DNA of 9,037 nt, taken from NCBI GenBank assembly GCA_018970625.1, contig JAGWVZ010000117.1:1-9037 (forward strand), read 5' to 3'. Under the pieces are notes generated by a model. The model was not told the DNA's origin. It made no database searches and was given only the letters and a program-made list of their open reading frames with translations. This document shows positions 1 through 5,420 of the stretch, piece after piece (position 1 is the stretch's first letter; each line of letters opens with the position of its first letter). Position numbers and translations under genes: made by a program. The stretch is from Myxococcales bacterium (GTDB lineage Bacteria; Myxococcota; Bradymonadia; REDH01).

Positions 1-84
1 GTGAAAGTCTGCGCAGCACCCGATGTGCGCGATTGGGCGCAGAAATTAGACGACTCAGCCCTTCTCAAGCGACAGCATGGTTGA
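1..84 (+). CDS. Possible C-terminal tail of an upstream gene (partial)
   Basis: Reading frame 1 is open from the first base of the window to a TGA at 82-84. It would give 27 residues ending in LDDSALLKRQHG. The composition (charged, helix-like, ending well before icmF) is what the end of a same-strand upstream gene would look like. An open frame this short in GC-rich DNA is common by chance, and no family can be recognised. The frame also begins with GTG at base 1, but nothing shows that this is a start. Confidence 0.3.
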   Translation: MKVCAAPDVRDWAQKLDDSALLKRQHG

Positions 85-109
85 GACTGCGTCGGGGCAT
101 TGCTAGGTC
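81..109 (+). promoter_or_regulatory. Weak candidate promoter for icmF
   Basis: TTGAGA at 81-86 is a fair match to a sigma-70 -35 element. Seventeen bases later, TAGGTC (104-109) sits behind a TG (101-102), as in an extended -10, but the hexamer itself matches TATAAT poorly. Initiation would fall near 115, inside the palindrome at 111-127 and upstream of the ATG at 150. The arrangement is sensible but the match is weak. Confidence 0.22.
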
Positions 110-110
110 G

Positions 111-127
111 AACGAAGTGACTTCGTT
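111..127. promoter_or_regulatory. Perfect 17-bp palindrome, candidate operator upstream of icmF
   Basis: The sequence AACGAAGT-G-ACTTCGTT has two exact 8-bp inverted arms around a single central base. It lies 22 bp before the ATG at 150, where a repressor would block initiation or early elongation. About 0.14 such palindromes are expected by chance in a random sequence of this window's length, and far fewer in this short leader. Genes of branched-chain and acyl-CoA metabolism are often controlled by TetR- or MerR-type regulators binding such sites, but I cannot name the regulator. A one-base loop makes an RNA hairpin less likely than a protein site. Confidence 0.5.
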
Positions 128-149
128 GAATTGCCACCCCCTGGCTGCC

Positions 150-3100
150 ATGACCACGACAAAGCCTCTGTCTTCAGGTTCGGATTCTGCTCACAGCACC
201 CCCGTGCGCTTTGTGACCGCGGCCAGCCTCTTTGACGGACACGACGCATCCATCAACATCATGCGCCGAATTCTTCAGGCGCAGGGGGCTGAGGTCATTC
301 ATCTGGGACACGACCGATCGGTGGACGATGTGGTCCGCGCGGCGGTGGAGGAGGACGCGCACGGGATCGCGATTTCTTCGTACCAGGGCGGGCACAATGA
401 GTACTTCTCCTACATGGTTCAACGGCTTGCCGAGCTGGGCCGCCCCGATATCCGCGTGTTCGGCGGCGGGGGAGGAACCATCACCGACAGGGAGATCGCC
501 TGGCTGCACGACCAGGGTGTATGCCGAATTTACTCCGTCGAAGATGGCCGCCGTCTAGGGCTTGAAGGCATGATTCGCGACATGGTCGAACGGGCACGAC
601 GCGAGCTGGTACAGGATGCCGATGTGTTGCCGGACGTGGCGGTGACCGACGGAGTCGCCGTCGCCCGATTGCTGACCATGGTCGAAGCTGCTTCGTCACG
701 CCCGGAGCAGTTTCCGGCGCTTGGCGCCACGATAAACAGCTGGCTGGAGCAGCGGTCCGCGCAGTCCAGCGGAGTTGTCGTCGGCATCACGGGCACGGGC
801 GGCGCGGGCAAATCCTCGCTCACCGATGAGCTCGTACGACGGCTGCTGCAGCGATATCCCGACCTGCACATCGCGGTGCTCTCTATCGACCCCACACGCC
901 GCCGAACCGGCGGAGCGTTGCTGGGGGACCGGATTCGCATGAACTCCGCTGGCCATCCTCGTTTGTTTATGCGGTCCATGGCCACCCGCGAGGCAAACCG
1001 TTCCATGTCGGCCGCCGCGAGCGATGCCGTCCGAGCCCTTCGCGCCGTAGGTTTCCAGCTCATCCTCGTCGAAACAGCCGGCATCGGTCAGAGCGGCAGC
1101 GAAATCGTCGAGGTCTGCGACATCCCCGTGTACGTGATGACTCCCGAGTATGGGGCTCCATCGCAGCTCGAGAAGATCGACATGCTCGACTGGGCACAGG
1201 TGGTTGCCATCAACAAGGCGGACCGATTCGGTGCCGAAGACGCACAGCGCTACGTCGCCCGCCAGATGATCAGGAATCGGCAGAGCTTCCAACTGCAGCC
1301 TTCCGACATGCCCGTGTTCCTGTGTTGCGCCAATCGATTTGCCGATTCCGGGGTCGATGCGCTGGCCAACCACTTGGCGGACCTCTTTGATGCGCGTCTG
1401 CCACACCCTATTGAGCGGCAGCCGCTGGCGCGGGTTCCTGCCTCACCGCAAACGATTCTGCCGGCTCGCCGCACCCGCTATCTCTCGGAAATCTCCGACG
1501 CTGTTCGCAGCTGGCGCCGACGTGGCGAACAACAGGTCGAGGTCGTCTTTCGGGCCGATGGCATTCGCAGGGCGGCCGTTGAACTGGGTTGGACTGCACC
1601 GCTGACCTGGGGTGAAAGTCAGGCCGTTCAGGTGTCCGAATCGCCCGTTTTGCAAGTACTCATGCAACGTTGGAACGAGCTGCAGCAGGAACTCGACCCC
1701 ACCGCAGCACGACTTCTGAACGAGACTCCCGCCCTGCTGAACAGCTTCTGTGACCCCGAAAACGTCTATGAAGTGCGCGGTAAGCAAATTCGGGTGCAAA
1801 ATTATACCGAGAGTCTTTCCGGAACGGGAATTGCCAAGGTCGCCGTTCCGAAAACAGCCGAAGCGTCCGAGCTGCTGCGCTGGCGCTGGTTTGGCAACGT
1901 CCCGGGTGAGTTTCCCTACACCACCGGTGTGTTTCCCTATAAGCGCGTCGGCGAAGACCCGACCCGCATGTTTGCCGGCGAAGGCATGCCCGAGCGCACC
2001 AACCGGCGGTTCCATTACCTGTCCAAAGGACAGCCGGCCATTCGGCTCTCGACAGCCTTCGACTCGGTTACGCTGTATGGGCGCGACCCCGCACTGCGTC
2101 CGGATGTCTGGGGAAAAGTGGGAAATTCGGGTGTGAGCGTGTGCACGCTCGATGACGCCAAACGCCTGTATTCCGGCTTTGACCTGATCGCACCTTCGAC
2201 CAGCGTCTCCATGACCATCAACGGTCCAGCGCCCGCGATTCTGGCCATGTATTTCAACACCGCGATTGATCAGGCGGTCGAGCGACGCCTGAAAGCCACG
2301 GGCCGCTGGGAGCTCGCCGAGCGCAAAGCGTCGGAACTCCGCGGAACCTCTGCGGGGTATCGGGGAGAGCTCCCTCCCACGCACGATGGCGGCGGACTTG
2401 GGCTGCTCGGCGTCTCGGGCGACCAGATGATGGACGCAGACGAGTACGAATCCATTCGTGCCGAAGTGCTCGCGCAGGTGCGCGGCACGGTTCAGGCGGA
2501 TATTCTCAAAGAGGATCAGGCGCAGAATACCTGCATTTTCTCGACCGAATTCGCGCTACGCATGATGGGTGATATTCAGGAGTATTTTAATCAGCGCGAC
2601 ATTCGCAATTTCTATTCGGTCAGTATTTCGGGCTATCACATCGCCGAAGCTGGGGCCAACCCGATTACCCAGCTGGCGTTCACGCTGGCGAACGGGTTCA
2701 CGTTTGTTGAGTATTATCGTTCCCGGGGGATGGATGTTGATCTTTTCGCTCGTAACCTCTCGTTTTTCTTCAGTAATGGTATCGACCCCGAGTACACGGT
2801 GATCGGTCGGGTCGCGCGCCGTATCTGGGCGGTCGCCATGCGCGACCTCTACGGCGCCAACCCGCGCAGCCAGCAGTTGAAGTATCATATTCAGACCAGC
2901 GGGCGCTCGCTGCACGCTCAGGAGATTGATTTCAACGATATCCGAACAACGCTGCAGGCTTTTTACGCCATCGCGGACAACTGCAACAGTCTTCACACCA
3001 ACGCGTATGATGAGGCCATTACGACGCCTACAGAGGAGTCTGTGCGGCGCGCTGTGGCGATTCAGCTGATCCTGAACCGTGAGTTCGGCATGCTCAAGAA

Positions 3101-3581
3101 CGAGAACCCTTTGCAGGGCGCCTATTTCGTTGAGCAGCTGACGGACCTCGTTGAGGAGGCGGTTCTGGCCGAGTTCGACCGCATCTCGGACCGTGGGGGC
3201 GTGCTGGGAGCGATGGAGTTGATGTATCAGCGGTCGCGCATTCAGGAAGAATCCATGGTGTACGAGCACCGAAAGCACTCCGGGGAGCTGCCCATCATCG
3301 GTGTGAACACCTTCCTGAATCCCCGGGCCGGCGATGGCGTGGTCGAAGTAGAGCTGGTGCGAGCCGGAGACGACGAAAAACAGGCGCAGCTGGATGACCT
3401 GAAGGCGTTTCATGAGCGCAACCAGCCCCGATCGGCTGCCGCCCTGCAAAGACTGCAGGAGGTGGCGCTGGCCGGTGGGAATATCTTTGCCGAGCTCATG
3501 GAAACGGTAAAGTCATGCTCGCTGGGGCAGATTACAGATGCCCTGTTCAGCGTGGGTGGCCAATACCGACGCAATATGTGA
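150..3581 (+). CDS. icmF: Fused isobutyryl-CoA mutase IcmF (B12 domain + G-protein chaperone + mutase)
   Basis: Adenosylcobalamin-dependent radical enzyme that interconverts isobutyryl-CoA and n-butyryl-CoA in the cytoplasm. Positions are from the ATG at 150 (1,143 residues). The N-terminal B12 domain (about 18-150) has DGHDAS at 29-34, with His31 the lower cobalt ligand, and SYQGGH at 77-82. A MeaB-type GTPase domain follows (about 205-420): P-loop GITGTGGAGKSS at 212-223, ETAGIGQ at 308-314 and NKAD at 355-358. A linker leads to the mutase barrel (about 535-1143), with SISGYHIAEAGA around His830. Where methylmalonyl-CoA mutase has Tyr89 and Arg207 to hold the substrate carboxylate, this protein has Phe608 and Gln792, the isobutyryl-CoA pattern. 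The frame stays open upstream with TTG at 33 and GTG at 117, but family similarity starts only at VRFVTAASLFDGHD, so ATG 150 is preferred despite no clear Shine-Dalgarno. Confidence 0.95.
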   Translation: MTTTKPLSSGSDSAHSTPVRFVTAASLFDGHDASINIMRRILQAQGAEVIHLGHDRSVDDVVRAAVEEDAHGIAISSYQGGHNEYFSYMVQRLAELGRPDIRVFGGGGGTITDREIAWLHDQGVCRIYSVEDGRRLGLEGMIRDMVERARRELVQDADVLPDVAVTDGVAVARLLTMVEAASSRPEQFPALGATINSWLEQRSAQSSGVVVGITGTGGAGKSSLTDELVRRLLQRYPDLHIAVLSIDPTRRRTGGALLGDRIRMNSAGHPRLFMRSMATREANRSMSAAASDAVRALRAVGFQLILVETAGIGQSGSEIVEVCDIPVYVMTPEYGAPSQLEKIDMLDWAQVVAINKADRFGAEDAQRYVARQMIRNRQSFQLQPSDMPVFLCCANRFADSGVDALANHLADLFDARLPHPIERQPLARVPASPQTILPARRTRYLSEISDAVRSWRRRGEQQVEVVFRADGIRRAAVELGWTAPLTWGESQAVQVSESPVLQVLMQRWNELQQELDPTAARLLNETPALLNSFCDPENVYEVRGKQIRVQNYTESLSGTGIAKVAVPKTAEASELLRWRWFGNVPGEFPYTTGVFPYKRVGEDPTRMFAGEGMPERTNRRFHYLSKGQPAIRLSTAFDSVTLYGRDPALRPDVWGKVGNSGVSVCTLDDAKRLYSGFDLIAPSTSVSMTINGPAPAILAMYFNTAIDQAVERRLKATGRWELAERKASELRGTSAGYRGELPPTHDGGGLGLLGVSGDQMMDADEYESIRAEVLAQVRGTVQADILKEDQAQNTCIFSTEFALRMMGDIQEYFNQRDIRNFYSVSISGYHIAEAGANPITQLAFTLANGFTFVEYYRSRGMDVDLFARNLSFFFSNGIDPEYTVIGRVARRIWAVAMRDLYGANPRSQQLKYHIQTSGRSLHAQEIDFNDIRTTLQAFYAIADNCNSLHTNAYDEAITTPTEESVRRAVAIQLILNREFGMLKNENPLQGAYFVEQLTDLVEEAVLAEFDRISDRGGVLGAMELMYQRSRIQEESMVYEHRKHSGELPIIGVNTFLNPRAGDGVVEVELVRAGDDEKQAQLDDLKAFHERNQPRSAAALQRLQEVALAGGNIFAELMETVKSCSLGQITDALFSVGGQYRRNM

Positions 3582-3602
3582 ACGCGGCTGCCCGCTCGGC
3601 GC
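3582..3602. other. 21-bp gap between convergent genes, no terminator seen
   Basis: The icmF stop (3579-3581) and the isomerase stop (complement of 3603-3605) face each other. The gap is GC-rich and contains no convincing stem followed by a T-run for either strand. Transcripts from the two genes may overlap at their 3' ends or end by Rho. Confidence 0.5.
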
Positions 3603-4667
3603 TCACGCGTGATTCAGCCATTGCTGCAGCTCGCTTCCGTAGAGCCGTGGTGCACGCTGGAGAGCCGCCACATCGGCTGAGCCGGTCAGCATCATGACCG
3701 TCTTCAGGGCGAGCAGCTGTTCTTCGGCGACCTGTTCGGCGCCCTCTTCACCGCGTGACATGGTCGCCCGCAGCCAGGGAAGTGCCGAGGATGCCACGCG
3801 CGCGCCCAGTGCGATGGCCCGTGCGGCGTCCAGTCCGTTCCGAATGCCGCCCGAAGCGATGGTCACCATGCCGGATTGTACGGCCCAGGCGACCGCGGGA
3901 GCGGTGGGCACTCCCCAGTCCCACAAAAGTTCGCCGAGCTGCGCCTGAACACCGCGTGCGCGCAGCGCTTCGACACCGACCCAGGTGGTTCCGCCGGTTC
4001 CACTGACATCGACCGTCGTGATGCCGGCTTTTCGGAGACGGGCGAGGGTGCGACGCGACATGCCGCAGCCGGTTTCCTTTGCGATCACGGGTACATCGAG
4101 CTCGTTCGCCAGGCGCTCAATGGCATCTGCACACCCCTGAAAGTCACGGTCACCGTGCGCCTGAATCATCTCCTGTCCGGGGTTGAGATGCACGCAGAGG
4201 GCGTCGGCGCCAATGCGCCTGACCAGCTCGCGGATCTCGGCAGTGCTTGATGTCGCCGCTTGCACGGCGCCGATGTTGCCAAACAACACGACATTGGGCG
4301 CGATGTCCCGCACTTCGTAGGAGCTTGTGAGCGAGGGGTCACGCAGCATCGCCCGCTGCGAGCCGACACCAAAAGCCAGACCATGTCGCTCGGCGACGCG
4401 CGCGATCGTACGATTGATGTCGCGCGCGGCGTCCGCGCCACCCGTCATACCACTGACCATGAGCGGGGCTGCGAGGGTTCGTCCACACAGCTCAACCCGG
4501 GTATCCAGGGCATCAAACGCGAGCTCTGGCAACGAGTCGTGCATGAGGTGCACCTGCTCGAGCAGGGTGGAACGGCCGCGTGCTTCAACCGGGGCGTCGT
4601 TGCAGAGGTTCAGGTGGTCGACCTTTCGCTGTGCGAGCAGCTCCGGGCTATCGTTGTCGTGCGTCAT
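3603..4667 (-). CDS. fni: Type 2 isopentenyl-diphosphate delta-isomerase (FMN-dependent)
   Basis: Flavoenzyme that interconverts isopentenyl diphosphate and dimethylallyl diphosphate, using reduced FMN and Mg2+; it usually serves a mevalonate pathway. The 354 residues are normal for the family. Motifs in order: QRKVDHL (13-19), SGMTGG (72-77), VGSQRAM (101-107), FGNIGAVQ (129-136), VHLNPGQE (159-166), AKETGCG (196-202), DVSGTGGTTW (220-229), DWGVPTA (250-256) and ASGGIRNGLDAARAIALGA (271-289). Gln165 corresponds to the conserved glutamine placed at the substrate for proton transfer, with Glu166 at the metal. After NPGQEMIQ the usual PEGD reads AHGD, a minor departure. ATG at 4667 gives a full N-terminus, though no clear Shine-Dalgarno precedes it. 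The gene stands alone: convergent with icmF, divergent from the membrane-protein gene. It is unrelated to the Nudix-type isomerase (Idi1). Confidence 0.95.
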   Translation of the reverse strand: MTHDNDSPELLAQRKVDHLNLCNDAPVEARGRSTLLEQVHLMHDSLPELAFDALDTRVELCGRTLAAPLMVSGMTGGADAARDINRTIARVAERHGLAFGVGSQRAMLRDPSLTSSYEVRDIAPNVVLFGNIGAVQAATSSTAEIRELVRRIGADALCVHLNPGQEMIQAHGDRDFQGCADAIERLANELDVPVIAKETGCGMSRRTLARLRKAGITTVDVSGTGGTTWVGVEALRARGVQAQLGELLWDWGVPTAPAVAWAVQSGMVTIASGGIRNGLDAARAIALGARVASSALPWLRATMSRGEEGAEQVAEEQLLALKTVMMLTGSADVAALQRAPRLYGSELQQWLNHA

Positions 4668-4702
4668 GGATGGCTCAACGTGTTTGGGCGCCGCGATGGC
4701 AT

Positions 4703-4708
4703 GTTATA
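4703..4708 (-). promoter_or_regulatory. Candidate -10 element for the isomerase gene
   Basis: Read on the minus strand this is TATAAC, five of six matches to TATAAT, in otherwise GC-rich DNA. Initiation would fall near 4696, giving a leader of about 28 bases before the ATG at 4667. The expected -35 position (complement of about 4726-4731) reads TGTGCA and matches only half of the consensus. Confidence 0.3.
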
Positions 4709-4819
4709 GCGCAGCGTCTGAGGGATGCACATGGCGGTGTCAAAGTTCGCCCGATGGACATTGTCGCGGTCACCCGTTGTGCGTCGGGTGGACGGCAGGG
4801 CGACATGCGCGCAGAAGGC

Positions 4820-4847
4820 TTGCACCTCTACAAGTCGCCGGTAGAGT
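4820..4847 (+). promoter_or_regulatory. Candidate promoter placed for near-leaderless transcription
   Basis: TTGCAC (4820-4825) and TAGAGT (4842-4847), 16 bp apart, resemble a sigma-70 promoter. Initiation about seven bases downstream would fall at the GTG (4854) or ATG (4857) start of the membrane-protein gene, leaving essentially no leader. This is consistent with the absence of a good Shine-Dalgarno there, but both hexamers are imperfect. Confidence 0.22.
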
Positions 4848-4853
4848 GCGCGA

Positions 4854-5420
4854 GTGATGACAGAATACCGCTTTCCAATCCCGTCCGCTGAGCGAGTGCT
4901 GCTGCTCGTGTCGGGCATTACGGCGACCGCCATGCTTCCGATGATCTGGCGCGTGGTGAGCGTGGCCGTGGACGTTACGGGCATGTCGTTGTTGGAATTC
5001 TTGAATTATTACAGCGAGGTGCGCCTTCCGCTGGCTGGCGTGCTGGTCGTCTGGTTGCTGGCTGTCTGGGCGGGTTGTTCATGGTGGCTGCAAAAAAGCC
5101 GCACGATACTCCGCTTCGATTCGGAACGGATTCGGTACTCACGACCTGCTTTTGGCGGACTTCCCGGGACCGCGCGCTCGCTGGAAGGTCGACCATCGGA
5201 GGTTCTGTCCCTTCACGTTGTCAGGCGGATGCGCGGAGCGCAGATGTCGTGGTGCGTTGAGTTCCGACTTCAGGGGCGAACCGTGCTGCTCAATCTCGAA
5301 CACGCGACCTCGGCTGACCAGCCGCGCCCAGTGCGCCCCCGGGACGGGGCGGGTGCATTGTCCCATCCACTCGTGGCGGCGCTTGCACATTGCACGTCAC
5401 AGGTTCCGAGGCTCTTGTGA
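4854..5420 (+). CDS. Small membrane protein with two helices and a PH-like C-terminal domain
   Basis: Not recognised as a named family. The 188 residues begin with a short polar stretch, then two hydrophobic segments at about 13-40 and 57-79, the second ending in a Trp-rich edge (WAGCSWWLQKSR). The remaining ~110 residues look soluble and beta-rich, ending in a short helix (HPLVAALAHC, 171-180). Phrases such as TILRFDSERIRYSR (84-97), WCVEFRLQGRTVLLNL (133-148) and the terminal helix recall the bacterial PH-like domains that follow two membrane helices in YdbT/bPH-type proteins; this is an inference from pattern. The start may be GTG 4854 or ATG 4857, and no strong Shine-Dalgarno distinguishes them. 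The stop overlaps the start of the lipoprotein gene, so the two are probably co-translated. Confidence 0.8.
   Translation: MMTEYRFPIPSAERVLLLVSGITATAMLPMIWRVVSVAVDVTGMSLLEFLNYYSEVRLPLAGVLVVWLLAVWAGCSWWLQKSRTILRFDSERIRYSRPAFGGLPGTARSLEGRPSEVLSLHVVRRMRGAQMSWCVEFRLQGRTVLLNLEHATSADQPRPVRPRDGAGALSHPLVAALAHCTSQVPRLL
5408..5420 (+). promoter_or_regulatory. Ribosome binding site and GTGA stop/start overlap
   Basis: GAGG at 5408-5411 lies five bases before the GTG at 5417. That GTG overlaps the TGA (5418-5420) that ends the upstream gene, forming the GTGA typical of translational coupling. The site decides the lipoprotein start: the longer in-frame TTG at 5390 lies inside the upstream gene and would put a polar extension before the signal peptide. 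Confidence 0.8.

Larger units (their letters stand above)
4668..4853. other. 186-bp divergent intergenic region
   Basis: This stretch separates the start of the isomerase gene (minus strand) from the start of the membrane-protein gene (plus strand), so it should carry both promoters. Weak candidates are given separately. I see no RNA gene, no repeat, and no open frame that reads like a protein. Confidence 0.6.

Noticed and set aside
234..254. B12-binding motif reads DGHDAS instead of the classical DxHxxG
   Set aside because: IcmF proteins as I know them carry DGHDA[A/S] here. The cobalt-ligand histidine is present, so this is a family trait and not damage.
1443..2384. Long open frame (313 codons) on the minus strand inside icmF
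   Set aside because: It is fully antisense to strongly conserved mutase coding sequence, and its translation has no recognisable protein character. Long antisense frames are normal in GC-rich genes.
2556..3449. Long open frame (297 codons) on the minus strand inside icmF
   Set aside because: It is antisense to the most conserved part of the mutase barrel and its translation has no family resemblance.
4260..4709. Open frames on the plus strand across the isomerase gene and the divergent gap, including 4327-4857
   Set aside because: They overlap the well-supported isomerase in antisense, and their Arg/Ser-rich translations look like shadow frames.
4664..4984. 106-codon minus-strand frame covering the divergent intergenic region
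   Set aside because: It overlaps both flanking genes, reads like low-complexity shadow sequence, and would leave no room for promoters.
5390..5416. Longer lipoprotein start at TTG 5390
   Set aside because: It would add nine residues before the signal peptide and lie within the upstream gene, while GTG 5417 has a well-spaced GAGG and the classic stop/start overlap.
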